From contig NZ_CP120210.1 of assembly GCF_029369745.1 (NCBI RefSeq), forward strand, positions 62,001 to 126,000: a stretch of DNA of 64,000 nucleotides, in the 5' to 3' direction. The notes beneath the pieces were generated by a model. That model saw only the letters and a list, made by a program, of their open reading frames with translations, had not been told where the DNA came from and searched no databases. This document shows positions 46,372-55,069 of the stretch, in pieces (position 1 is the first letter of the stretch; each line of letters opens with the position of its first letter). The stretch is from Amycolatopsis sp. QT-25. Lineage in GTDB: Bacteria; Actinomycetota; Actinomycetes; Mycobacteriales; Pseudonocardiaceae. Made by a program: the position numbers and the translations under genes.

Positions 46372-48135
46372 GTGTTCACGACCAGGCCGGAACTGGCCGG
46401 CACCCACGGCATGGTGGCATCGACGCACTGGCTGGCTTCGGCCACCGGCATGGCGGTGCTGGAAAACGGCGGCAACGCCTTCGACGCGGCGGTGGCGGCC
46501 GGGTTCGTCCTGCAGGTCGCCGAGCCGCATCTGTGCGGCCCGGCGGGTCAGGTCCCCGGCATCTTCGTCACCGCGGCCGATCGAACGCCGCGCGTCCTCG
46601 CAGGTCAGGGAGTGTCACCCGCGGCGGCGACACCCGAGTACTTCGCGGAACTCGGGCTCGACCTGATCCCCGGCAGCGGTCTGCTCCCCGCGACCGTGCC
46701 GGGGGCGTGGGACGGCTGGCTACTGCTCCTGCGGGATCACGGCACGAAGTCGTTGCGCGAGGTCCTCGGCTACGCGATCTCCTATGCGCGTAACGGGGTC
46801 CCGCTGGTCAGCCGGGTCGGCGACACGATCCGCGCGGTCCAGGACCTCTTCACCGAGCACTGGCCGACGTCGGCGGCGCTCTGGCTGCCGCACGGCGAAC
46901 CCGCCGAGGGGCTGCATCGCAATCCGGCGCTCGCGGACACCTGGGAGCGGCTGATCGCCGAGGCCGAGTCGGTCAGTGGTCGGGAAGCGCAGATCGACGC
47001 CGGTCGTCGGGCGTGGTCGCGGGGTTTCGTCGCCGAGGCCATCGATTCGTTCAGCCGCAAGGCGTTTCGCGACGATTCCGGCCGCGATCACGCCGGTCTG
47101 CTCACCGGCGAGGACATCGCGGGCTGGGAAGCGACCTACGAGGACGCGTTGCAGGTCGACTTCGGTGACTGGGGCCTGGTGAAGATGGGCGCCTGGACGC
47201 AAGGTCCGGCGTTGCTGCAGCAGGCACGGCTGCTGGACGGCCTGCGCGACGAATTGTCCTATGTGGACGGGATTCCGACGGAACGCACCGTGCACTTGGC
47301 CGTCGAAGCGACGAAGCTGGCGTTCGCCGACCGCGAGGCTTGGTACGGGGACTCTCCCGACGTGCCGATCGAGTTGCTGATCTCCCGCGAATACGCGGAA
47401 ACCCGCCGGGCGTTGATCACCGAAGAAGCGTCCGCCGAACTCCGGCCCGGTGGTCCCTCGCCGCGGCTGCCCGCGCTTCTCGAGAAGCTGCGCGGACTGG
47501 AATCCGGCTCCGGCGCGACGGGGGAGCCGACGGTCGGGCCGCTGGGCGAGACCCGAGGCGACACCGTGCACATCGACGTCGTCGACGCGGCCGGGAACAT
47601 GATCTCGGTGACGCCGTCGGGCGGCTGGCTGCAATCGAGCCCGACGATCCCGGAGCTCGGTTTCTGCCTCGACTCTCGCGGACAGATGTTCTGGCTGGAA
47701 CAAGGCCTGCCGAACTCGCTGGCGCCGCGGAAACGGCCGCGGATCACGCTTTCGCCGTCGATGGGCCTGCGCGATGGCGAGCCGGTGCTGGCGTTCGGGA
47801 CCCCCGGTGGTGATCAGCAGGACCAGTGGCAGCTGTGTTTCTGGCTGGCGCACACGCTCGGCGGGCTGAACCTGCAGGAGTCGATCGACTCGCCCGCGTG
47901 GCATACGACCGCGTTCCCGAGTTCGTTCCACCCGCGCTCGTGGACGCCGCGGAAGCTCGTGGTCGAATCCCGGCTCGGTCGGTCGACAATAGACGCACTG
48001 GCCGCGCGCGGGCACTCCGTCGTCGATGCCGGCCCTTGGGCGCTCGGGCGGCTTTCGGCCGTTTCGCGTTCCGGCGGCCTCTTGCGTGCCGCCGCGAACG
48101 CACGCGGAATGCAGGGCTACGCCGCCGGCCGCTGA
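46372..48135 (+). CDS. Gamma-glutamyltransferase family protein (Ntn hydrolase)
   Basis: 587 aa, close to the normal length. The protein is made as a precursor that self-cleaves before the nucleophile Thr in RGDTVHIDVVDAAGN (about residue 396). The N-terminal half has MVASTHWLASATGMAVLENGGNAFDAAVAA, and the C-terminal part GTPGGDQQDQWQLCFW. There is no signal peptide, unlike secreted GGT, and the arginine-containing substrate signature is not obvious, so this is a YwrD-like subgroup and glutathione use is doubtful (actinobacteria lack glutathione). Start chosen on the leaderless promoter. It could cleave gamma-glutamyl peptides or acyl amides. Confidence 0.85.
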   Translation: MFTTRPELAGTHGMVASTHWLASATGMAVLENGGNAFDAAVAAGFVLQVAEPHLCGPAGQVPGIFVTAADRTPRVLAGQGVSPAAATPEYFAELGLDLIPGSGLLPATVPGAWDGWLLLLRDHGTKSLREVLGYAISYARNGVPLVSRVGDTIRAVQDLFTEHWPTSAALWLPHGEPAEGLHRNPALADTWERLIAEAESVSGREAQIDAGRRAWSRGFVAEAIDSFSRKAFRDDSGRDHAGLLTGEDIAGWEATYEDALQVDFGDWGLVKMGAWTQGPALLQQARLLDGLRDELSYVDGIPTERTVHLAVEATKLAFADREAWYGDSPDVPIELLISREYAETRRALITEEASAELRPGGPSPRLPALLEKLRGLESGSGATGEPTVGPLGETRGDTVHIDVVDAAGNMISVTPSGGWLQSSPTIPELGFCLDSRGQMFWLEQGLPNSLAPRKRPRITLSPSMGLRDGEPVLAFGTPGGDQQDQWQLCFWLAHTLGGLNLQESIDSPAWHTTAFPSSFHPRSWTPRKLVVESRLGRSTIDALAARGHSVVDAGPWALGRLSAVSRSGGLLRAAANARGMQGYAAGR

Positions 48136-48142
48136 GGCCCTC

Positions 48143-49573
48143 TCAGCTCCGCGGATCCGGCAACCGCCGCGCCACCGTGATCACGCCGACCGTCAGCACC
48201 GCCTGGATCCCGATGACCAGCACGAACGCGCCTTTCATCCCGAGTGGTCCCGCCCCGGTGGTGGCGAACAACGTCCCCAGCGTCGCCACTCCCAGTGCCA
48301 TCGCGGCCTGCTGCGAGGTCGTCAGCATCCCGCTGCCGACCCCGGCGATCTCCGGCGGCACCTTCGACAACACGATCCGGAACACCGTCGTCATCGCCAG
48401 CCCCTGACCGAGACCGCACAGCAGCATCCCCGGGACGAAATCGAGCACCCCCAGCTCCGGCCACCCCAGCAGCACGGTGCCGATCAGCACCAGCAGACCG
48501 AGCAACTGCACCGACAGCCCGACGGTCACCACTCGCTGCCCGAACCGCGTCACCAGGCGGCTGCTGACCAGGCACATCGCGAAGAACGCGAGGGAAAGCG
48601 GCGCCGTCACCAGGCCGGAACTCAGCGGACCGAGGTGCAGGCCGTCCTGCAGCGTCACCGCGAACACGAACATGAACGCGCTGAACCCGACGAAGAACGG
48701 CACCCCGACCAGCAACCCTTGGCGCACACTCGGCATCCGTATCACCGACGGCGGCAGCAGCGGAACACCCCCTGCCCGTTCCATCCGCCGTTCGACGTGG
48801 ACGAACGCGGCCGCCGCGAACGGGAACACCACGAGCAGCGCGACCGTCCACAGTGGCCAGCCCAGCACGGGCCCTTCCGCCAGTGGGAGCAGCAAGGACA
48901 CCAGCGCGATCGCCAGGAAGACCGTGCCGGGACGGTCGACGCCGAGCGGATTCCGCGAGCGGCTCTCCGGGACCAGCCGCCGGGCGAGCACCAGGCCGGC
49001 GATCCCGACGGGCACGTTGACCAGGAAGATCGGCCGCCAGCCCGTGCCCCACAGATCGGCGGCCACCAGCACCCCGCCGAGGAACTGGCCGAGCACCATC
49101 GAAAGCCCCGCCGTCGCGCCGTAGAGACCGAGCGCCTTGGACCGGCGCTCGCCGGTCGTCGTCGCCTGGATGATCGACAGCACCTGTGGCAGCATCAGCG
49201 CGGCCGCCGCCCCCTGCGTGGCCCGCGCCAGCACGAGCGTCAAGGCCGTCGGCGCGATCCCGCAGAGCAGAGAGGTGACGGTGAACGCGGCCAGCCCGAG
49301 CAGGAACAGCTTGCGGCGGCCGAAGGCGTCACCGAGCCTGCCGCCGACGACGAGCAAGACCGCGTAGGCGATCCCGTAGGCCGCGACCACCAGCTCCAGG
49401 GTGGCCGACGAGGTGCGGAGATCCGACCCGATCGCGGGCAAGGCGATGTTGACGATGAAGAAGTCGACGAGGGGAAGTGCCGCCCCCAGCAGCACGGTGA
49501 CCAGGCCCGCCGAAGTCAGGGCCGGTCCGGCGGCGACGCGGGCAGGCGGCACCGGAACTCGCGTGGAAGTCAT
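48143..49573 (-). CDS. MFS drug exporter, DHA2 (14-helix) family
   Basis: 476 aa with about 14 hydrophobic segments. Motif A is GRLGDAFGRRK (about 77-87), and antiporter motif C is in GLSMVLGQFLGGVLV. The pattern resembles EmrB/QacA-type proton-coupled exporters. ATG 49573 or GTG 49582 could start it; neither has a strong SD. The promoter region contains three CTGGTACCA-type sites that are shared with the divergent regulator gene. Convergent with the glutamyltransferase gene, 7 bp apart. Confidence 0.87.
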   Translation of the reverse strand: MTSTRVPVPPARVAAGPALTSAGLVTVLLGAALPLVDFFIVNIALPAIGSDLRTSSATLELVVAAYGIAYAVLLVVGGRLGDAFGRRKLFLLGLAAFTVTSLLCGIAPTALTLVLARATQGAAAALMLPQVLSIIQATTTGERRSKALGLYGATAGLSMVLGQFLGGVLVAADLWGTGWRPIFLVNVPVGIAGLVLARRLVPESRSRNPLGVDRPGTVFLAIALVSLLLPLAEGPVLGWPLWTVALLVVFPFAAAAFVHVERRMERAGGVPLLPPSVIRMPSVRQGLLVGVPFFVGFSAFMFVFAVTLQDGLHLGPLSSGLVTAPLSLAFFAMCLVSSRLVTRFGQRVVTVGLSVQLLGLLVLIGTVLLGWPELGVLDFVPGMLLCGLGQGLAMTTVFRIVLSKVPPEIAGVGSGMLTTSQQAAMALGVATLGTLFATTGAGPLGMKGAFVLVIGIQAVLTVGVITVARRLPDPRS

Positions 49574-49600
49574 GAGGACCACGATCAGCCGATCACGAAC

Positions 49601-49648
49601 CTGGTACCAGGAGTGTGGTTATCCTGGTACCACTACTACCTGGTAACC
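49601..49648. promoter_or_regulatory. Three CTGGTACCA-type operator sites between MFS and XRE genes
   Basis: CTGGTACCAG (palindrome, 49601-49610), CTGGTACCA (49624-49632) and CTGGTAACC (49640-49648). Their centres are about 23 and 16 bp apart. They are good candidates for sites bound by the adjacent MmyB-type regulator. Confidence 0.65.
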
Positions 49649-49681
49649 GGCTCCGAGCTTTGCGAACCTGATGAGGTGACC

Positions 49682-50515
49682 ATGACCGTCGATTCGCGCG
49701 TGGCCGAGGTGCGGCGGCACGAACTGGCCGCCTTCCTGCGCAGCCGCCGCGAGCGCATCACCCCGGACCAGGTCGGCCTGCCGATCGGCGGCAGGCGCCG
49801 CACCCCTGGACTGCGCCGCGAGGAGGTCGCGCAGCTGGCCGGGGTCGGCGTCACCTGGTACACGTGGCTCGAACAAGGACGCGACATCAACGCCTCCGAC
49901 CAGGTGCTGGACGCGATCTCCCGCACGCTGCGGCTCGACCCGTACGAGCACAAGCACCTGTTCACCCTCGCCGGCGCGCCCGAGCCGCCGCTGGAAAAGG
50001 ACTGCAAGCTGCTCAGCCAGAACATCCACCGGATGATGGGCAAACTGGAGCCGTTCCCGGTCTGCGTGCGCAACGCGCGGTGCGACATCCTCGCCTACAA
50101 CCGGGCCTACGACTGGCTGATGGGCGGCATCGACGCGATCCCGTTCGAGGACCGCAACACCCTCGTCCAATGCCTGACCAACCCCGACTGGCGCCGCAGG
50201 CTCCCGGATTGGGAGCTCAACCTGCCCCGCGTGGTCGCCGGGTTCCGCGCGGCGATGGCCGGACACCTCGCCGAACCGGCATGGAAGAACCTGGTCAAGC
50301 GGCTGCGACAGGAATCGGAGGTGTTCGAGCGGATGTGGAAGGAGCACGACGTCTCCACCGAGCGGATCGTCCTCAAGCGGTACCTGCATCCGGACGTCGG
50401 CCTGCTGCGGTTCGAGTTCTCGTATCTGTACCTCGGTCGGCGTTCCGAGATCTCGCTGGCGACGCTCACCCCGGCCGACGAGGAAACCGCGGCGAAACTG
50501 CCCAGCTCCTTCTGA
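49682..50515 (+). CDS. XRE regulator with MmyB-like ligand domain
   Basis: 277 aa. HTH at about residues 12-80 (ELAAFLRSRRERITP, then LRREEVAQLAGVGVTWYTWLEQGR), followed by the MmyB-like PAS-type domain (RMMGKLEPFPVCVRNARCDILAYNRAYDWLMG and RFEFSYLYLG near the end). I see the usual MmyB pattern. ATG 49682 is used, with TGAGG 5 nt upstream. Divergent from the DHA2 exporter, with three operator-like repeats between; likely a repressor of the exporter. Confidence 0.87.
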   Translation: MTVDSRVAEVRRHELAAFLRSRRERITPDQVGLPIGGRRRTPGLRREEVAQLAGVGVTWYTWLEQGRDINASDQVLDAISRTLRLDPYEHKHLFTLAGAPEPPLEKDCKLLSQNIHRMMGKLEPFPVCVRNARCDILAYNRAYDWLMGGIDAIPFEDRNTLVQCLTNPDWRRRLPDWELNLPRVVAGFRAAMAGHLAEPAWKNLVKRLRQESEVFERMWKEHDVSTERIVLKRYLHPDVGLLRFEFSYLYLGRRSEISLATLTPADEETAAKLPSSF

Positions 50516-50578
50516 AGAGGGAGGCGGACCAGGCTCGCGAGGGAGTCTTTCCGCGGCGGGAACGCCGACGCTGAGAGC

Positions 50579-51427
50579 ATGACCGCAGCCGTCTCCGCCG
50601 CCAAGATCTCCAGTTCTCGCTTGATCGTCTGTTACGCCGCGATCCTCGGCACCCTGCCGTACTTGACGCTCAAGGCGTCCTGGGTCACCGGCGGCAGCCT
50701 CGGCCTGCGCGACCCGTCCTTTGCGGACTCCGAGCTGATGCTCTTCGCGAACCTGCTCACCGCCGGAATGGACGTCGTCGCGGTGCTCCTCGCGCTGGCG
50801 TTCACCTACTCCTGGGGGCGCCGGATCCCCGCGCCGCTCGTGCTCTTCCCGATCTGGATCGGCACCGGGCTGCTCGCCCCGATCGTGCTGAACCTCCCGG
50901 TGATCGTCGCCGACCTGACGAAACCGCAACCGGCCGACCTGCCATTGGAGAACTGGGTCTGGGCCGTGGTCTACGGCGGGTTCGCCTGGCAGGGCATCCT
51001 GCTGCTGACCGCGTTCGTGCTCTACGCGCGTGACCGCTGGTGGTTCGTCGTCACCGGCACCGCGCGGCCGGGCACGATCGGCGTGGCGGGCACGCTCGGC
51101 GGCACCGCCGCACTCGTTTCCGCGATCGGCCACTCGATCTGGGCGTTCGGCTCCGGTGGCATGTCGGCTCGTGGCCAGGACGTGGTGATCGCGGTGCTCG
51201 GCGTCCTCGCCGTGATCGCGCTGGCGACCGTGACACGAGGACGGTTCTGGCCGCGGCTGGTGCTGGTGTGGACCGGCGCCGGGGCGATGGCGGGCTCGGG
51301 AGCGTGGGGGCTGTTCAGCGCGTTCACCATGGGGTCCGCCGATCGCGTGCCGGTGCTGGCCGTGCAGGTGCTCGGCGGGGTGCTGCTGATGACGTCGGTC
51401 CTGCGGCGGCTACCGCACCCGGCGTAG
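50579..51427 (+). CDS. Hypothetical membrane protein
   Basis: 282 aa with about seven hydrophobic spans (for example SRLIVCYAAILGTLPYLTL and GTLGGTAALVSAIGHSIWAFG). No recognised family motif. It lies 58 bp before the leaderless start of the histidine kinase gene and may be a target or partner of that system; this is a guess from location. Confidence 0.7.
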   Translation: MTAAVSAAKISSSRLIVCYAAILGTLPYLTLKASWVTGGSLGLRDPSFADSELMLFANLLTAGMDVVAVLLALAFTYSWGRRIPAPLVLFPIWIGTGLLAPIVLNLPVIVADLTKPQPADLPLENWVWAVVYGGFAWQGILLLTAFVLYARDRWWFVVTGTARPGTIGVAGTLGGTAALVSAIGHSIWAFGSGGMSARGQDVVIAVLGVLAVIALATVTRGRFWPRLVLVWTGAGAMAGSGAWGLFSAFTMGSADRVPVLAVQVLGGVLLMTSVLRRLPHPA

Positions 51428-51472
51428 CCGGGAAGCCGCTTTCCGACGGACGCGATCCGATCCCACCACGGG

Positions 51473-51478
51473 TAGCTT
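51473..51478 (+). promoter_or_regulatory. -10 box of a leaderless promoter for the histidine kinase
   Basis: TAGCTT, 7 nt, GTG 51486. This supports the GTG over the TTG at 51477. Confidence 0.55.
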
Positions 51479-51485
51479 GCGTCCT

Positions 51486-52628
51486 GTGCTGCTGAAAGAC
51501 CGGTATCCGTGGAGCCTCTGGGCGGGCCGCGTGCTGCGTATGGTGCTGCCGCTGGGCTTCGTCCTCGGTGCCACGAGCGGTGCTTCGCGCTGGCAACCGG
51601 ACCTGCCGCCGCTGACCACGTCCGGTGTGCTGTGGCTGGTCGCCACCGCGGTGCCGCTGCTGATCGTGCACCGCTTCCCGATGGCGGTCTTCCTGCTCAC
51701 CTCCGCCCTGACGCTCGGCTACTACGCGTCGGACGATCCCGGCGGGCCGGTGATCGTGCTGCCGACGATCGCGTTGTTCGTGCTCACGAAGATCCGCGGG
51801 CCGATCGTCGCCGGGAGCACCGGCGGGTCGCTGCTCCTGGCCGCCGGGGTCGTGTTGTTCGTCCGGCACGGGTTCGACGGCTTCGATCTGCGAACCGGGC
51901 TGGGCCTGGTCTGGGTGATCGCGGTCGTCGGCATCGGGGCGGCGGTGCGCAACGGGGTGGCCGCCGCGCGGGCCCGCCGCGAGCAGGCCGACGAGCACCG
52001 GCACCGGATGGTCGAACAGGAGCGGCTCACCATCGCCCGCGAGGTGCACGACGTCGTCGCCCACAGCCTCGCGATGATCAACGTCCAGGCAGGGGTCGCC
52101 GCGCACGTCGCCGACAGGCGCCCTGAGCAGGCGAAAGAGGCATTGCTGAACATCAAGGAAGCGAGCGCTTCGGCGCTGAAGGACCTTCGGGCGACACTGG
52201 CCGTGCTGCGGTCGGGCGAGGACAAGGCCCCCGCGCCGAGTCTTTCCCAGGCCGAAGAGCTTTTCGAGCACGCGCGGGCCGCCGGGCTCGAGGTCCGTGT
52301 CGACGGCGAACCGGGTGAGCTGCCCGCACCCGTCGACGGCGCCGCGTACCGGATCCTCCAGGAATCGCTGACCAACGTGGTCCGCCACGCGAACCAGGCC
52401 CGCGGTGTCGACGTCGGATTCGAGCGGCGAAGCGGTGCGCTGACGTTGCTCGTCCGCGACGATGGCCGTGGCGCCGTCGAACCCGCACCCGGCCACGGGC
52501 TGCGTGGGATGTCCGAACGGGCGGCCGCGCTGGGCGGCGCGCTCACGACGTCCGTGGTGGACGGCGGGTTCCAAGTGCGCGTGGACTTACCCATACCAGG
52601 AGAGAATCGCGGCATCCAGGAAGACTGA
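51486..52628 (+). CDS. Sensor histidine kinase, NarL-type (HisKA_3)
   Basis: 380 aa. Four or five membrane helices fill residues about 10-160, with almost no extracellular loop, so it may sense the membrane itself. The dimerisation/phosphoacceptor domain contains the phospho-His in REVHDVVAHSLAMINVQAG (about 190-208). The ATPase domain shows the N box (YRILQESLTNVVRHA) and G box (HGLRGMSERAAALGG). The partner response regulator is 19 bp downstream. The signal is unknown; the layout resembles DesK/LiaS-like sensors. Confidence 0.88.
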   Translation: MLLKDRYPWSLWAGRVLRMVLPLGFVLGATSGASRWQPDLPPLTTSGVLWLVATAVPLLIVHRFPMAVFLLTSALTLGYYASDDPGGPVIVLPTIALFVLTKIRGPIVAGSTGGSLLLAAGVVLFVRHGFDGFDLRTGLGLVWVIAVVGIGAAVRNGVAAARARREQADEHRHRMVEQERLTIAREVHDVVAHSLAMINVQAGVAAHVADRRPEQAKEALLNIKEASASALKDLRATLAVLRSGEDKAPAPSLSQAEELFEHARAAGLEVRVDGEPGELPAPVDGAAYRILQESLTNVVRHANQARGVDVGFERRSGALTLLVRDDGRGAVEPAPGHGLRGMSERAAALGGALTTSVVDGGFQVRVDLPIPGENRGIQED

Positions 52629-52647
52629 TGAGAACAGTGGGGCAACG

Positions 52648-53316
52648 ATGACGATCCGGGTGGTCCTGGCCGACGACCAGGTGCTGGTGCGCGCCGGTTT
52701 CCGGGTGTTGCTGGAGACCGAAGACGGATTCGAGGTCTGTGCCGAGGCGGGCGACGGTGAGCAGGCCGTCGCGGCCGCCGTCGAGCACCGGCCGGACATC
52801 GTCGTGATGGACGTCCGGATGCCCGGCGTCGACGGCCTCGAAGCGACGCGGCGGATCACCGCGAATCCGGAGCTGGCCGGGGTGAAGGTCCTGGTCCTCA
52901 CCACTTTCGACGTCGACGAATACGTCTACGAGGCGTTGCGCGCCGGCGCGAGCGGGTTCCTGCTGAAGGACACCGATCCGGTGGAGCTGCTGCGGGCGCT
53001 GAAGGTGGTCGCCGCGGGTGAGGCGCTGCTCGCGCCGACCGTGACCCGGCGGCTGATCGCGGAGTTCGTCGACCGGCCGGAGAATCGCCGCATCGACGTG
53101 AGCGCCGTCCGCGAGATCACCGACCGCGAACGTGAGGTGCTCGGCCTGGTCGCCGGCGGCCTGTCGAACGACGAGATCGCCGCGCAGCTGGTGATTTCGA
53201 CGGCCACCGCGCGGACGCACGTCAGCCGCATCATGACCAAGATCGGCGCCCGCGACCGGGCGCAGCTGGTGGTGCTGGCCTATGAATCCGGCCTGGTCAG
53301 CCCCCGCCGAGGGTAG
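52648..53316 (+). CDS. NarL/LuxR-type response regulator
   Basis: 222 aa. The receiver domain has the acidic pocket ADDQ, the phospho-Asp in IVVMDVRMPG (about 54), Thr in VLTTF and Lys in LLKDTDP. The C-terminal LuxR HTH is ITDREREVLGLVAGGLSNDEIAAQLVISTATARTHVSRIMTKIG in pieces (about 155-200). ATG 52648 lies 19 bp after the kinase stop. Works with the neighbouring histidine kinase. Confidence 0.9.
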   Translation: MTIRVVLADDQVLVRAGFRVLLETEDGFEVCAEAGDGEQAVAAAVEHRPDIVVMDVRMPGVDGLEATRRITANPELAGVKVLVLTTFDVDEYVYEALRAGASGFLLKDTDPVELLRALKVVAAGEALLAPTVTRRLIAEFVDRPENRRIDVSAVREITDREREVLGLVAGGLSNDEIAAQLVISTATARTHVSRIMTKIGARDRAQLVVLAYESGLVSPRRG

Positions 53317-53862
53317 GAGATTCCCCCAAAAAGCTGAGATTGCCGAAACTCGTCCCAGATCACGGGTCGTGATCGAGTGACCTGGATCGTTGACCCTCCG
53401 TTAAATCACCACTGATTCGATCCCGCGGTAAGCAGAGCTGACCGGGTTGTGCATCTGCACGTGCATCGTCACGTTCGGTGGACCTTCGGCTCGACCAGGG
53501 AAAATGTCAGGCTCGTCGAAGAGGTCGCCGATCACCATGCGCGGACTCGCACCGATATGCCCGTACGGCTAATCCGGATTTCCCGGTGTTTTCACCGCTG
53601 ATTCACGAAAACTGGCGGTGTGTTCGGGCACGGATCGTGACTTTCTTGTTCGGCGAGCGTCGAAACAATTGTCACTTTCCGTCATGAAAAGTCCGCATAG
53701 GGACGCCCTGGACGAGTGCCGCGAGCAGCAGGTTGCTTTCTCGCAATGCCGCTGAGCAGTACTCTTCGGAAGAACGGCCGCAGGGCACGTCACCTACAGG
53801 ACGTGATTCTCACCCGGCCGGGCAGGGGCTTGATCGCTTTCACTTCTCACTGGGAGTCACTA
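53317..53862. other. About 550 bp intergenic region, lower GC
   Basis: No convincing gene. AT-richer than the surroundings. Near its right end is an inverted repeat CACGTC / GACGTG (53786-53805) that could be an operator for the small membrane protein and Crp-like genes. Nothing else was recognised. Confidence 0.5.
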
Positions 53863-54063
53863 TTGACGACAAATACTCCTGATCCCCTTCTGGTGATCAC
53901 CGCGGGCGTCGTCGTTCTCGCGTATATCGTTTTCGCCGCGATCCTCACCCGGCTCTTGCTCGCCGGAAAGGTCGCTCAGCCGGCGAAAATCATCGGGGCG
54001 GTCGCGGCTCTCGTCGCCGGGCTCCCGGCCATCCTGTACGCGTTCGCGGCGGTGATCGGCTGA
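53863..54063 (+). CDS. Small two-helix membrane protein, coupled to the Crp-like gene
   Basis: 66 aa. Two hydrophobic helices (LLVITAGVVVLAYIVFAAIL and IIGAVAALVAGLPAILYAFAAVIG) joined by a short basic turn. TTG 53863 has GGGAG 8 nt upstream; a longer open frame to 53716 is unlikely. The stop and the next ATG overlap in TGATG, so the two products are tightly coupled, and the small protein may work with or restrain the regulator. No family recognised. Confidence 0.65.
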   Translation: MTTNTPDPLLVITAGVVVLAYIVFAAILTRLLLAGKVAQPAKIIGAVAALVAGLPAILYAFAAVIG

Positions 54064-54788
54064 TGGGCGCGGACTTCCTGACGGCGGCCACCGAACGCCA
54101 GCGACAGCGGCTGCTCGAACTCGGCAGACACGTGGACCACGGAGCGGGTGCCACCCTGCTCAACCAGGGGGAACCGTCGCCGCCGGTGCTGATTTTGCGC
54201 TCCGGTTTCGTGAAAGCGCTGCGTACGGCCCAGGGCGACACGGTGCCGACGATCGTGGACCTGCTCGGCGCTGGTGACGTCCTCGGCGTCGAAGCCTGTT
54301 TGGCCGGTCGCTCGAGTCATCTCGCGTTCGTCGCCACGAAGCCGGTTCGCGTGCTGGAGATCCCGCAGGACGCCTTTCACGGCTTTCTCGGCGAGGACAA
54401 GCGGGCGATGGCGTGGATCGCCGCCGACTCGGCCCTCCGGCTGCGGCGGCGGGACATCGCGCTGGGTTTCGCGACGGCCAAGGTGCGGAGCAGGCTCACC
54501 GCGTTCTTGGCGCGGTTGCAGGCGCTTTACGGAATTCCGCGCGCGGAAGAGGTCGTCATCGACGTGGGGCTGAATCACGCGGACATCGCGTCCGCGATCG
54601 GCGCTTCCCCCGCCTCGGTGAACGCCGAAATAACGAAACTGAAGAAGGAGGGCTACCTGACCACGGGATACAAGACGATCCACGTGAAGAAGCGCTTGCG
54701 AGAGGACGGCCCGCCGCTTTCCCCGCCGCCCGCCCGGCCGAGGCGAATTCCGCAGATGCGGCTGGGCAGACGGGTGGCGCTGGGATGA
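54063..54788 (+). CDS. Crp/Fnr-family transcriptional regulator
   Basis: 241 aa. The cyclic-nucleotide-type beta barrel lies at about 20-125 (GATLLNQGEPSPPVLILRSGFVKAL, GDVLGVEACLAGRSS); the canonical cAMP-contact Arg-Ser pair is not clear. The C-terminal winged HTH (about 145-220) has LNHADIASAIGASPASVNAEITKLKKEGYL. There are no Cys clusters of the Fnr type. A Pro-rich basic tail of about 25 residues is unusual. Starts one base within the small membrane protein's stop. Confidence 0.82.
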   Translation: MGADFLTAATERQRQRLLELGRHVDHGAGATLLNQGEPSPPVLILRSGFVKALRTAQGDTVPTIVDLLGAGDVLGVEACLAGRSSHLAFVATKPVRVLEIPQDAFHGFLGEDKRAMAWIAADSALRLRRRDIALGFATAKVRSRLTAFLARLQALYGIPRAEEVVIDVGLNHADIASAIGASPASVNAEITKLKKEGYLTTGYKTIHVKKRLREDGPPLSPPPARPRRIPQMRLGRRVALG

Positions 54789-54798
54789 CCCGACGAGG

Positions 54799-54879
54799 TC
54801 AGCCGCGTTTCAGCTGAAGCGCGAGCCGGATGACGAACCCGACGGCCAGCACGGCGACCAGGGCGATTTCCCAGTCCAT
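54799..54879 (-). CDS. Single-helix small membrane protein, 26 aa
   Basis: Too short for common annotation. It reads MDWEIALVAVLAVGFVIRLA followed by LQLKRG and TGA. A full GAGGAGG SD precedes the ATG at 54879. One membrane helix with a basic C-terminus, the layout of many bacterial stress micro-proteins. It faces the Crp-like gene, with 10 bp between the stops. Confidence 0.6.
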   Translation of the reverse strand: MDWEIALVAVLAVGFVIRLALQLKRG

Positions 54880-55003
54880 GGCGGCTCCTCCTCGTCCGGT
54901 GTCCGAGCGCTCCGATGCTCTGCTCTTAAGGCGCATGAGCGGGGGAGGCCGTTCACCGACACGGCCCAACTCACACCTTCGGACTAACGCCCCGCCCTCG
55001 CCA

Positions 55004-55060
55004 GTGCAATGAAAGGTCCTTTCCTTGCAAAATTCGCAAGGAAAGGACCTTTCATTGCAC
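55004..55060. repeat. Intact hairpin of the GTGCAATGAAAGG family
   Basis: Perfect 25-nt arms (55004-55028 and 55036-55060), 7-nt loop. It lies 9 bp beyond the stop of the leftward glycosyltransferase gene and is the reference copy for the IS-split one. Confidence 0.9.
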
Positions 55061-55069
55061 GCGAAGAAG

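Noticed and set aside
46372..48135. Glutathione-degrading role for the gamma-glutamyltransferase homologue
   Set aside because: No signal peptide and no clear glutamate-binding signature; actinobacteria use mycothiol, so only the family is called.
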